A DNA stretch of 64,000 nt from Phallus indusiatus. Taxonomy: Eukaryota > Basidiomycota > Agaricomycetes > Phallales > Phallaceae. The translations under genes were made by a program, and so were the position numbers. The stretch's first letter is position 1. The number at the start of each line of letters is the position of its first letter. The stretch is taken from assembly GCA_027605045.1 (NCBI GenBank), contig JAQFWX010000008.1, positions 992,001-1,056,000 of the forward strand, read 5' to 3'. The notes beneath the pieces are model-generated. The model saw nothing but the letters and a program-made list of their open reading frames with translations, was not told the origin of the DNA and did no database searches. Shown in pieces: positions 10,512-20,425 of this stretch.

Positions 10512-11468
10512 GGTGTAGTTAGGCATCATGGCGTGCCAGCTTCTATCGTCAGTGATAGAGATACCAGATTCACCGCGAAGTTCTGGAAAGAACTACAGCG
10601 GCTAATAGGGACAAAACTCCTCATGTCCACTTCATTCCATCCACAGACGGATGGAGCAACAGAGCGGGCGAACCGCTCCATAGGACAAGTATTACGTTCT
10701 ATAATAGATAACGACCAAAAGGATTGGGCTGAACGTATCCCGATGGCGGAATTCGCACTGAACAGTAGCACGAGTGAAACGACTAAGTTCACGCCATTCG
10801 AACTTAACTACGGATACACCCCTGCACTAGGGCGACAGCTCAACACAGACACCAAGTTCAATGGTGTGAAGCAATTCGCATTACAAGCGAAATGGAATCT
10901 TATGGCCGCACACGATGCCATAATCGCGAGTCGCGTGAAACAAACCATGCACGCGAACACCCACAGACGAGATGCGCCTGTTTACAAAGAGGGTGACCTC
11001 GTGTACCTTTCTACGAAGAACATATCTCTACCAAAGGGTAGATCCAGTAAGTTGGTACCGCGTTACGTCGGTCCTTACAAAGTATTGTCAGTCAAAGACA
11101 ATATTAACGTCAAACTCGACTTGCCTGACGAGTTGAAGAAGCGTAGGATAAATCCAATATTCCACGTGGACTTAGTGAAACCACATATCGCCAATGATGA
11201 CGATAGATTTCCACGTCGTGAGTCATTAACGGCGTACGACTTTGGACAACCGGACAATGCCGAATGGCATGTAGATGAACTACTAGCCCATCGCTGGACT
11301 GGGTCTAAAGACACGGACATCGAGTTCCTAGTGCAATGGACGCTAGGCGATACGACCTGGGAGCCGTACGAACACTGCAAAGACTTGCAGGCATTGGATG
11401 AGTATCTCCAATTACGCGGGGTTACCCAATTAGGGAAATTGCCGCGTCTCCGCACGACGCGTAAATGA
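10512..11468 (+). CDS. Retrotransposon integrase C-terminal part with chromodomain
   Basis: Continues the integrase core in a different frame. The second catalytic Asp is in VSDRDTRFT, and the Glu is in TDGATERANRS. A GPY/F-like module follows (RYVGPYKVLS), then RRINPIFHVDLVKPH. A chromodomain (about 11268-11420) includes DIEFLVQWTLGDTTWEPYEH. The three core acidic residues of DDE are therefore all encoded, but split between two frames in this copy. Confidence 0.9.
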   Translation, partial: GVVRHHGVPASIVSDRDTRFTAKFWKELQRLIGTKLLMSTSFHPQTDGATERANRSIGQVLRSIIDNDQKDWAERIPMAEFALNSSTSETTKFTPFELNYGYTPALGRQLNTDTKFNGVKQFALQAKWNLMAAHDAIIASRVKQTMHANTHRRDAPVYKEGDLVYLSTKNISLPKGRSSKLVPRYVGPYKVLSVKDNINVKLDLPDELKKRRINPIFHVDLVKPHIANDDDRFPRRESLTAYDFGQPDNAEWHVDELLAHRWTGSKDTDIEFLVQWTLGDTTWEPYEHCKDLQALDEYLQLRGVTQLGKLPRLRTTRK

Positions 11469-11607
11469 GGATCTGCAAGCAGATCTGCCCCGTGCCCCCG
11501 GCGGCACAACAGCCACGAGAAAATCCTACTCGGGCGCTACTCTGATACAAGAGTAAATAAATACTCTTTCTTACGACCCCGTCTCAGCCACCTGAGCACC
11601 GTCAACG

Positions 11608-12456
11608 ATGTCTGCAGAACCTTCACGACCTACCTCTTCATCTACGAAGCCCTCGACCCGCAAGGGACGATTTGACGATATCAAGCAAGCGTTGCTTGAA
11701 GCACAAAAAGAATGGAGTATGGATTCCATGCCTGGCTGCGTAGCCATCACCCACGAAAGTGGGAAATGTACCCACTGCGATGAGTATATCTCGCACATTA
11801 GTACCGCTGCAAGCAAGCGTACCATTGTTCTTGACGAGAAAGACGTCAAAGAGTGCCTACTCGAGGCATTCCCGTTCCTGCAAAAAGAGTGGGATGATTT
11901 ACGAAAGCGCCTTGAAGACGCTAACGACTACGCCGACCAGACCGTCCAAGAACTCAAGGACGTTGAGAGACGAGAGGACGACCTTCGAGATCGTATACGG
12001 GAACTCGAGGACAAGTTGAAGCAAGCCCCACAGGCAGCATCGCCTGTGTCATCTAGGAAACGACCTCGGTCAGAGGCCAAGGGCCCCACGAATCATGGGC
12101 CCGTAGGATTCGACGCGTACGACGACGACGACGACGATGATCTAGACGACCACGATTGGGCGGACTCCTACAATGACGAGTCGGTACTCGACTCCAACGG
12201 TCAACCCGTTCCTCCCCACTCTGGGGATGATTTCGGCCTGATGGACAGGCTGGACCCTGAAGAGGAGTCATTATTGTCTCGGCGACAACTCGCTGAGAAA
12301 GTCCTCGCTGAGTTCCCAGGAACTCCCCGTATCTCCAACCAGGCCAAGTACCGCGATACGTGGCCCGCTTTTATGCAAGGCCACGACCCCACAGCGTCTC
12401 GAGCAGGAAAACCCCTGTACCTGGGCCAGTTCCCGACCCACTCGCGTGGTACATGA
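11608..12456 (+). CDS. Retrotransposon accessory ORF, N-terminal part
   Basis: Lies downstream of integrase but upstream of the 3' LTR, a place where most Gypsy elements have no gene. It starts MSAEPSRPTSSST and has a CTHCDEY pair of cysteines. It then has a predicted coiled coil (heptad-like Leu/Glu/Lys spacing around DVERREDDLRDRIRELEDKL), a basic KRPRSEAK nuclear-signal-like patch and an Asp run. No envelope features: no signal peptide and no transmembrane segment. The frame probably continues into 12360-13415 after a one-base break near 12440-12456. Function unknown. Confidence 0.7.
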   Translation: MSAEPSRPTSSSTKPSTRKGRFDDIKQALLEAQKEWSMDSMPGCVAITHESGKCTHCDEYISHISTAASKRTIVLDEKDVKECLLEAFPFLQKEWDDLRKRLEDANDYADQTVQELKDVERREDDLRDRIRELEDKLKQAPQAASPVSSRKRPRSEAKGPTNHGPVGFDAYDDDDDDDLDDHDWADSYNDESVLDSNGQPVPPHSGDDFGLMDRLDPEEESLLSRRQLAEKVLAEFPGTPRISNQAKYRDTWPAFMQGHDPTASRAGKPLYLGQFPTHSRGT

Positions 12457-13415
12457 TGTGTCCACTGGATGACCCCTCGTTCGTACTCCAGGGGAAGCAG
12501 ATCTGGAAGAAACCACCCATATTGGACACACCTCAAAAGGTTGCAATGCACGCGCGCATTAGACTTGCCTGGGACGTAGGCATGATGTTCATCAATAGAA
12601 AGAAGAAAGAGCGAGACTACGCTCGCCTCACTATCGGGGAGCGCCCTGAAGCTTTTCCATACCCAACAGAAGGGCAAATGGACCTGGAAACGGGTCGCCT
12701 CTATGAGACGTGGTATAAGGACCCCGCCTCCGTACCCTTTTATATAAGGGTTGAACCATCAGGATCGCTGAATATCAGCGATGTTGAAGTCGTAGCGTGG
12801 CTTCGAAAAATATTCCCGAATCGGGAAACAAGGAAGACTGTATTCCCCATTGTAGCGGAGATATGTACCGAGCCTGGACTATCCACCTGGCTCAACGCCG
12901 CTGGCATCAACGCCGACAAGACGGTGAATAACTCCCCATCCATAATCGAAGGATGGCGTCGAGCATATACCCTGCCCCAGGGTAACATTCCCACCAAGGA
13001 AGAAGTTGTCGGGATGCTGCGATATAACTGTGTGAATACCCGACTAATCGAAACTCGATTAGGACCACTATTTGAGCGGTGGCGATCACACACTAACAGC
13101 AACACCATCGCCGTGAAGTGGCGAGAATCTCAACCCACCGTCTCGTCGCTGCTACCAGGGCGTCAGTATCGAAGACGACGTCGCAACAATCGTCGTGACG
13201 CCGCCCCTGCAGCTCCTATTGCTGGACCTTCGAAGGAGACTCCTTATGTGGAGTCCACCGCTAACTCGCCTCCCTCGGCGAAAGCACCACTCCCAGCAGA
13301 AATCGCTGAGAAAGAACTCGTGATCGACCCCGATCAATACGAGGTCCTGGATAGACCAGGAGCAGGCCCTCAAGGTGATATTGAGATGGCCATGGATTAT
13401 ACCGCGGACGACTGA
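12360..13415 (+). CDS. Retrotransposon accessory ORF, C-terminal part
   Basis: Open frame that overlaps the preceding one in the -1 register. The likely coding part starts near 12445 (WYMMCPLDDPSF). It has a Trp-rich, mixed helix/strand middle, an Arg-rich stretch (RQYRRRRRNNRRDAAP), and an acidic C-terminal tail ending in DYTADD. With the N-terminal part this gives about 600 residues. It ends 53 bases before the 3' LTR. I recognise no family. The Arg-rich patch suggests nucleic-acid binding, which is inference. Confidence 0.65.
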   Translation: MARFYARPRPHSVSSRKTPVPGPVPDPLAWYMMCPLDDPSFVLQGKQIWKKPPILDTPQKVAMHARIRLAWDVGMMFINRKKKERDYARLTIGERPEAFPYPTEGQMDLETGRLYETWYKDPASVPFYIRVEPSGSLNISDVEVVAWLRKIFPNRETRKTVFPIVAEICTEPGLSTWLNAAGINADKTVNNSPSIIEGWRRAYTLPQGNIPTKEEVVGMLRYNCVNTRLIETRLGPLFERWRSHTNSNTIAVKWRESQPTVSSLLPGRQYRRRRRNNRRDAAPAAPIAGPSKETPYVESTANSPPSAKAPLPAEIAEKELVIDPDQYEVLDRPGAGPQGDIEMAMDYTADD

Positions 13416-13459
13416 GACTCACTCGTCGTATCATGTATTGACTTGACGCTCAAGTCAGC

Positions 13460-13468
13460 GGGGGAGGA
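13460..13468 (+). promoter_or_regulatory. Polypurine tract
   Basis: GGGGGAGGA ends directly at the first base of the 3' LTR, the position where plus-strand DNA synthesis is primed. Confidence 0.85.
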
Positions 13469-13732
13469 TGTAACGGTTCCGCTATGAGCAGCGGACTACT
13501 ATTAACCATAGTACATATTCGTATATACATACAATTGTATGCAGACGATCGTCGTCTGCACAAGTACCTAGTATTATGTAACGTACATAGGCGCCGTCAC
13601 ACCAGTAAATACCGCGTAACGGTAAAGGCGCCGGCAGCCTTTCTTACCTGCACTTGCAAATATACAGCTTTACACTGTTTGTTGTGAGTCCGTAAGAACC
13701 GGGCTAATCGTAAACTGTAACGAAACGTTACA
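13469..13732 (+). repeat. 3' LTR
   Basis: 264 bp, apparently identical to the 5' LTR at 4631-4894, followed by the target duplication AGTCT. Confidence 0.93.
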
Positions 13733-13737
13733 AGTCT
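13733..13737 (+). repeat. Target-site duplication AGTCT, right copy
   Basis: Pairs with 4626-4630. Confidence 0.9.
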
Positions 13738-14017
13738 CTGAACAAGGCAAAACCCACTACATAGTCCCTACATTCACTCCACACAATTCATATGAATGTC
13801 GGCTTGTCGCACCTGTAGGTGGTGTCCAAAAGTTAGCGCACTAGTGCTAACTCCAAGCATTTAAACAGAGTACTACTATATACTTGAACTACAGGTCTTA
13901 AGGCTTAAGTTCGACGGCAGACTCAGCTTGTCTTTCCCAACCTACTTCATTCACCATAACGGAGAGTGAGATGAACCAAGAGCATTGTCTCTTGTTGGTA
14001 TCAGAAACTTAACGGAC

Positions 14018-14048
14018 GCTTAGGCGCCGCCGAAGGCGGCGCATAAGC
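14018..14048. repeat. GC-rich hairpin
   Basis: Stem GCGCCGCC (14024-14031), loop GAA, stem GGCGGCGC (14035-14042), extended by GCTTA/TAAGC with one mismatch. It is itself enclosed by the distant pair GCATTGT (13982-13988) and ACAATGC (14049-14055). Confidence 0.8.
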
Positions 14049-14057
14049 ACAATGCTA

Positions 14058-14082
14058 AAAAGGTGTCTTATAAGCACCTTTT
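14058..14082. repeat. Palindromic hairpin
   Basis: AAAAGGTG, one unpaired T, CTTATAAG, CACCTTTT: an almost perfect palindrome of 25 bases right after the GC-rich hairpin. Confidence 0.8.
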
Positions 14083-14843
14083 AATATATATATAATTTAG
14101 TATAAAAACTGTATATTTTCGAGCTACTGAATACAAGTTCTATCTAAATATACTGTGCATTGCAACATCTCTCAGCTTACTCCAGTCTCTTAGGCTCAGA
14201 CTCAGGCCCCAGTTTTTTTACATTACTCAATCACTCATGCACTCTGAGCGAGACTGAATTTCAATTTGGCACCGGGTCTATAATTCTCGATTCCTCGGAT
14301 ATTGCCTATCATTGTCATTACTGACCCTAAGACCCTTATCTTGCAGTATCTTTGCAACATCCTTGTTCTATCACCAAGGGCAAATTGAAAAATGGAAAAT
14401 AGAGACTTTAATTAGCAATCAGTTTTGGGCCATCTCAAAGAATGAGTAAGTTTAAGAGTGTGAGGTGGACCGGTAAATTCATACCATGTTCTATTTTTCT
14501 TTATTGTACTATTAAGTTCTTTTCTCGTTTTTCATTTGTTTCGTGCGTCTCAAAATTCTAAATTCATATTTATTGTTGTAATATTTGACATCATTCTTTC
14601 TTTCACCAATGTTTAGATTTCCCGGTGTAACTGTAAATAGAATCACCCCTTTTGTCAATAAATATCTTATTGCTTAAAACTTCGTCACGGCCCACTATCA
14701 AGCTTAACATTAATCAACGCTCGCTTAATGTCGTTCACAATGAACGACAAACCTTTTTTCAAATCCATTCACAGTCCTCAACCATTTGAACTCGACCGAC
14801 AAGCCTTCAACAAGCGCATTTCACTTTGAACAGGTTATTCTAA

Positions 14844-15110
14844 TGAGGTGATTCTCAAATAATGAAATCAAACTACTTTTTCCGACATTAAATAGTGGCA
14901 TTGGCTAGGTAAACCCATAGTAAAAGGTGTATTTCACACTACCAGAAGGTGTGATGAACACGCCAGCCTACTTTTCGCATTAATTTCAACCACTACTCTA
15001 AAAAAAGGTGCCCGGTGTCTCCAGGGCGCGCGGCGAGTAAAAATCAATTGCCGATGCCGTTTCGTCACAGTTTTGCAGGGAAAGTAAGCTGTCCAGTCCT
15101 GCTTTCCATA
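14844..15110 (-). repeat. Right arm of ~265-bp inverted repeat
   Basis: Reverse complement of 3964-4226. Its outer edge lies only 75 bases before the ataxin-10 start codon, so it forms most of that gene's present upstream region. Confidence 0.85.
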
Positions 15111-15184
15111 CTATGGGTCCGCCGCGACTGGTCTTAGTAACAGTCTCATGCGTCAATGGCAGGCTTTCAGCGGGAGCAAAATTT

Positions 15185-15856
15185 ATGGCTGAACTCTCTT
15201 CTCTTGTCGAATCGTTCAAAAGTAAATTCATAACCAAACGAGAGGCGTGCGGCGTTGTCGACGAGTTTTCGAAAAGACTTGCGAGAGAAGAGCAACTAAG
15301 GTGAGCGTGCGAGGTGTAGTCTTCAACTTATTGAAAAGCTGAATTCCTTAGACATGATTTACCGTTATCAGTGCCAGCATTATGGATTGATCTCGCGGAC
15401 AACTGGAGGTGTTTGAGAGACAATTCCATCGATCTATCTGCGCACTCAGGTTCAATATTATCTTTGGCTCGATTTACACGGAATCTAGTGGCTGGTGTGC
15501 CTGATAACCAACAAAATGCATTGTGAACAAGTTTTACTATTTCGTCTTTTTTTCTTGTCTCATTCCAGCTTTCTAGCGTAGTAGAATCTGAAATACGTTC
15601 TGTGATTTTTAGATTGACTGCATTTTCCGAAATAAGTAAAGAAGAGTGTAGGTCAACGCATTACTATGGCTCGTGTACTGAACTTATTTCTCCTCCTTGC
15701 AGCATGCCTTATAACGAGGATGCTCGTCCAAACCTTGTCAAATATCATCACGGGAAACACGCGGTTATGTACTACACTTTGGGAGACGTATGCTACTATT
15801 TCCGAAGAGAAAGAAATTGTCTCGTGAGTTTATTTTTCACACTACTAGGTGCTTTC

Positions 15857-15900
<44 letters not shown>

Positions 15901-17181
15901 TTATAGGAGATTACTTGCGTCGTCTGATGTCAAAACCGTGAATGCTACATTGATTTTGATTTTGAATAGCGCGGATTCAATGTCAGTTTCCCTCTAGTCG
16001 CAAATCTCTCATTGAATTCACTTGCTACTGTTTAGCTCGAAAATCACATCAAGGAATAACCTCCGTATTCTCATTAGGATTCTGGATTTTACGGAAAAAA
16101 TAACTTCCAAAGAAGATGAATCTCCTGAAGAAGAAGAAACGTTTTCATTTTCGTTAGTTGTATTCGTTTAGTAAACCAGACTATCCCTTTGACGCTGCTT
16201 TCAGGTATCGGATATTTGAGAGTTTATTCGAAAAGGGTTTCAGCAACATTTTATTTGAGTCATTTTTTATGTATGATCATAGTTCACTTGATTGTCGATG
16301 CACTAATTTTCTTTCAAGCGAAGGAGAGCCGATAACGCCGCACCAAACAACACTTTTGAAACTGCTAGATCCATATCTTCGCGACGTCAAAGCCATGAAA
16401 GCGGAACATTCAGACAAAAACTATGCATTTTTGACAGACAATTTATTACGTCTTTTAATATATACCCAGCGAGCTATCAAACAATCATTAAAAATCGTTG
16501 AGGTGGTGTCGTTGCCTGGACAAGATGAACCAATTTTGCAGGACCTGGACGTCCGTCTGCCTAAAGTATCCGCGGCGCTGATTCTTTTAGCACAATGTGT
16601 CAACACGATTTGTGTACAATTTCAGGACATTCAGGATGTAACTTTGAATAACAATGGGTACCAAAGTGTGGTTATTGGCAGTCGTTCTCCAGGGTTTATC
16701 GAATTGCTAATAGGTAAAAACATATTGTTTTCTTTCCTGTGTCCATTTTTAATTGTCTGCGGATTTATAGAGGTCTTACGGCTTTTGGACCAATTTCTTC
16801 CTCGCATAGTATTTGGGAAAGCCGTACCTTCACCAAATACGAATCCTACCACAAGCAGTAATGATACCCAGGGATTCGCTTATTTGAAACGGGATTTAGT
16901 TCGGCTAGTTGGAACGCTATGTTATAACAACAGCGGTATGCAGAATCGGGTTAGAGAATGCGAAGGCATTCCTGTCATTTTGAACCTCTGCGTTATAGAT
17001 GAACGGAATCCATGTAAGTAATTCATCTTCTTCAAGTTAGTTCTATTCATAATGCAACTACCTAGATTTGCAAGAGCATGCGTTATTTGCTATACGCAAC
17101 ATTCTCTACAAGAATCCAGAGAATCAAGCTGTCGTCGATGCTTTGAAGCGAATAGAAGAAGACTCACAGACGCGTCCATAA
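15185..17181 (+). CDS. ATXN10: Ataxin-10 family protein
   Basis: About eight exons (15185-15300, about 15352-15522, 15575-15637, 15703-15823, about 15908-15984, about 16035-16152, about 16205-16712, about 16771-17014, 17066-17181). The N-terminal and middle exons give armadillo-like helices (LARFTRNLVAGVPDNQ, LVQTLSNIITGN). The C-terminal part has the ataxin-10 domain: LVRLVGTLCYNNSGMQNRVR, GIPVILNLCVIDERNP and EHALFAIRNILYKNPENQ. Ataxin-10 proteins (yeast Ctr86) are ARM-repeat scaffolds with roles in cytokinesis and signalling. The start at 15185 was chosen as the first ATG giving the family-like N-terminus; an upstream in-frame ATG at 15113 would add 24 residues. A (TC)n tract lies in one intron. 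Confidence 0.85.
15860..15898 (+). repeat. (TC)n microsatellite in an ataxin-10 intron
   Basis: About 19 uninterrupted TC units shortly before the TTTATAG acceptor. It doubles as an unusually long polypyrimidine tract, so length changes could affect splicing. Confidence 0.95.
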
Positions 17182-17318
17182 TGGTACACAATATCTAATC
17201 TGCCTGTATAGTATCTGTTTTACTTCAATCGCACTGCTTATCAAAGTTGTAACATCGCATATATCTGTATCGCTGTTTGAATGTGTATGCTGTCTTCACC
17301 CTTCTCTCCACCACCGCC

Positions 17319-20230
17319 ATGTTCTTCAGCACCGAACTATTAGCTCGACGAGACAGCGGATACGGTCTTTTGTGGTATCCTACAATGTAATCTCCTTTTT
17401 AAGGGAATTTTTATACTCAAATACTCTCTGCAGGTTGGCTGCGACACTCGGCTCAAAGTCGAAGAAACTTGGCCGTCGAGAGGTGGCATCGGCGGATATA
17501 GCGCGCCTTTGTGGTTTGGTGTCTCAACCGCCCGAACCACTTGCTCTGCGTCTTTCTAGTAATTTGATGGTTGGTGTTGTTCGGTATGATCCAAGACATT
17601 TTCCTTTAACAACTACTCACATTTGCGCGTTTAGAGTTTATAAAAGTATGCGCTTCCCTCCGTCTTGTTTGGATCGACTTGATAAACATTGGGTTTAGTC
17701 AAATGTGATATTTTTGAGAGTGATGTCAGCAATTGCGTTGTATCTCTGAAGAAAAACTTGAACGAGTTGCGTTCTAAGGGAGGTATCGACATGATACCGG
17801 TGATGCAAAGGTTAGGAATATAATAAGTGTGGTATAATCAATTTTCTTACTGTTTACAGGCCAGATACTTTGAACTTGCAAGTCGATCCTGCTATGTATT
17901 TGAATATTGAATTGGATGGAATTATTGACGTAGGTTTTATTCGCCGTCTGTCGCGTTCGTTTAATGGTGACGTTGAGCCCAGGACTGGGATGTGATTTGT
18001 CGGAACATTAACGACGGTAAACTCTACTTCAAGTTACAGAAGACAGTTTTTAAGTGTAATCCAGATGAAAAACTCCAAGACCATCCCAGCTTCTTATCTT
18101 CCCTCAATCCGAATAAATCAGCTAACGCATCTGTATCTTTCAACTTAAACTCTAACGACAAAAAGAAGTTACACAAGCTAGACGAATCATTTGAGCATTT
18201 ATTTTCCAGTTCTTTTTTGAGATCACTTGGAGGCGAAAATCTGGATGAGCCGTCTACCTCTCCCGGTGCAAACGTAAATGATGTTCTTTTCAATCTGGAT
18301 TTTGATGAACCGATTGGACTTGGTGAAGAGATGGAGAAGGACCTTGAAGAGGCATGGAATTTGCCTTTACGGCACGAGAGAACCGAACGCAGTAAAAGGT
18401 ATAGCAACGGTATGCTTATATGCTAGTGGTTATTGCTGATGTGTGATTTTTTAAGTGTAACCAAACCACGACAAAGTAGCGTCCCGGGGATAATTGATGC
18501 TTTTGAACCTTATGATGACGGACAAGGATATACTATGCCTAACGCAGAGGTAATGATTTGTGAAACACATTATTTTTATAATTGACTGGCTTCCAGCCCA
18601 TGGACGTGATGCCTCAAAACGATGATCCTTTTGGTGGTAGGCCTCCTCTCGCAAAATGTACTCATCATGCTAAATACCTCTCTCAAAGGCATTTCACCTG
18701 CACGCACGATGCTTGCAAATCAAATGGAACAGCTGCGTGTGAATGCCGATCCGGTAATCCAACCGGTAGAAGAAACTGTTGTCAAGAAAGTGTCTAAACC
18801 GAAAGTTAAACAGTATACCATAATGCTAGATCCGACAACCGAATTGTCTGATGAACAAATGAAGGCATGCTCCACATGTTATTTTTTGAACCGTGTTTTG
18901 TGATTGATGTAAATTTAGGCTAACAGACTGAACTACTTTGAAGAAATGAAACGTCAAAAATTGGACGTAGAGAAGAAACGTTATGAGAAAGAACGAAAAC
19001 GAAAGTTTGAGGAAGCTTTATGGAACCCTCCTTCGCACTGTACGTTCGTTTGCGGTCTTGGCGTTCTTCATGCATTATTCGTTATTTATTTAGTTTATGC
19101 GCCCGAACTCGTTTGTTTATGGAATGAGCGTGTCGTTGATCCGGTCCGACAACAAGAAGCCCTATGGAGAGAGTGTCTTGAAACTAATGGTATGGGCTGA
19201 ATCCCATTTACTTGACCCATGACATTATTTGAGACGATATCTTTGTATAGCCAATGGTCGACCCAAGAAACGTCGTCAAACCGGTGAAAAATCGAGCAAG
19301 GGAGTTAAATCGACGGACAACGGTGTTTTTAATGGAGATGGCACGGGAGATATGCCCGTAGACGACTGTTTCAATGACATGCGGATGGACGTGGATACAG
19401 GCTTACCGCCTGAATTTCCTTTTAGCTCTGGAAGCAGACGTTCCTCTCAGGTCAGTTTCAATCAAGAAAAACTATAATATAATTTGAAAATGCGTATAGG
19501 ATCTAGGACAACCACGACATGCGTCCAACCCACCTCTTTCGCACAGCAGCATATTAGAACATGGCATGGATTACTATGAGTCGCAAGGGTTTCTTTCCAA
19601 CAACATTTTTCCCTGGGATAACGCTCCTAATTCTTCTTCTACTGGAGCTGTTCTTGCTGGATTTGTAAATAGAAGTGATGCTCAAATTAGTGTCGAGGGT
19701 TCTGTTGTACGCTTTAGAAGAGGGTCGGGAAGTATTGGAAGTAGTCCAACAGTCATTTTTAACGATCTTCCGCTCCCAGACGTAAATAGTGATAGTGGAG
19801 CTGTTTTACGAGGTGAGTCAGCAGGTTTTACTTTGACTCACGACTGATTTCTCTTTTGAGATAACGACGAGCAATTGATTGGAGAAATTCAAGAAGAATC
19901 TGATCATATTGTGACGCTAGAAAGGAATTCGTTCAATTTTTTGGGGTATGCTATATATTTGTTCCTTGTGCAATTTTTTGTCTAAGATTTAGGTATGCAA
20001 AAATGCATGCAACTACGGTGGGAAAGGAGTTGTTCTTCTCTGACATAGTTCCGCGTGAAAGCAGCTCAGCCCGAGTGGCAGCTGAAGGATTTTATCACTG
20101 TTTGGGTAAGCTTCATGACTTGAAACTGAGTGTCTTTATTCACATTTTTTTCATAGCTCTTGCTACAAAAAAGCTTATACACCTCAAACAATCTGAACCT
20201 TATGGTCCAATTAAAATAAAAATCTTGTAG
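17319..20230 (+). CDS. REC8: Meiotic cohesin kleisin, Rec8-like
   Basis: Starts MFFSTELLARRDSGYG, then WLAATLGSKSKKLGRREV and LALRLSSNLMVGVVR. This is the Rad21/Rec8 N-terminal domain that binds the SMC3 head. The linker is long, acidic and Ser-rich over many small exons. The C-terminal winged-helix that binds SMC1 is encoded near 20010-20230 (FSDIVPRESSSARVAAEGF, LATKKLIHLKQ), ending at 20230. An intron at about 20106-20156 splits this last domain. The N-terminal wording is closer to fungal Rec8 than to mitotic Rad21, so a meiotic role is favoured. Internal exon boundaries are only partly resolved. Several small exons (for example 18946-19200 and 19566-19815) were placed by open frame alone. 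Confidence 0.75.
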
Positions 20231-20425
20231 TTGCTTTGTACTTTCAAAAAACTATCGCTTCATGTCGCCGAGATTCCGGTTCGGCATTTGCCGGGTACTT
20301 TACAGCACCCCCAAATTCATTTTACGTAATTCGTTTTCCTCTCATCCTCAAGACTCGTCCTCCGACACCGACACCTTTACTCCTCCTTCGCAAGAAGTAA
20401 AAAAAGCCAAAAAAAATAATCTCAA

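Larger units (their letters stand above)
4631..13732 (+). mobile_element. Ty3/Gypsy chromodomain LTR retrotransposon
   Basis: A 9.1-kb element with 264-bp LTRs that begin TGTAACG and end CGTTACA, a polypurine tract, and the order gag, protease, reverse transcriptase, RNase H, integrase, chromodomain. Integrase follows RNase H, which defines Ty3/Gypsy (Metaviridae). The chromodomain places it among chromovirus-like elements. The LTRs look identical and the 5-bp target duplication is intact, so the insertion is recent. Downstream of the integrase lies about 1.8 kb of extra coding sequence. Several frame breaks are present, so this copy may not be autonomous. Confidence 0.93.
13738..14843. other. 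Non-coding, hairpin-rich interior of the repeat island
   Basis: About 1.1 kb without a credible gene. It holds several hairpin-forming segments. A near-palindrome lies at 13832-13851 (GTTAGC...GCTAAC), an interrupted repeat GCATTGT/ACAATGC at 13982-13988 and 14049-14055, a strong GC-rich hairpin at 14018-14048, and another hairpin at 14058-14082. An (AT)-rich run follows near 14083-14095. Confidence 0.55.
3964..15110. mobile_element. Candidate TIR element interrupted by an LTR element
   Basis: The two long inverted repeats bound an 11.1-kb segment. With the nested LTR retrotransposon removed, about 2.0 kb remains: two ~265-bp arms and ~1.5 kb of non-coding interior with several hairpins. No transposase is visible, so a non-autonomous DNA transposon is an inference. 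The element separates two divergent genes, the decayed thioesterase on the left and ataxin-10 on the right. An alternative is a local inverted duplication of a promoter region. Confidence 0.4.

Noticed and set aside
10512..11468. Separate gene for the integrase C-terminal part
   Set aside because: The catalytic DDE residues are shared between this and the preceding frame, so it is one broken integrase and not an independent gene.
4631..13732. CRISPR, operon or bacterial features
   Set aside because: Spliced genes, LTR element and fungal protein families show a eukaryotic nuclear genome, so ribosome binding sites and operons do not apply.
14018..14056. Hairpin followed by CTAA, as at a Helitron 3' end
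   Set aside because: The base after CTAA is A, not the T expected at a Helitron target, and no TC-type 5' end or Rep/helicase gene is seen.
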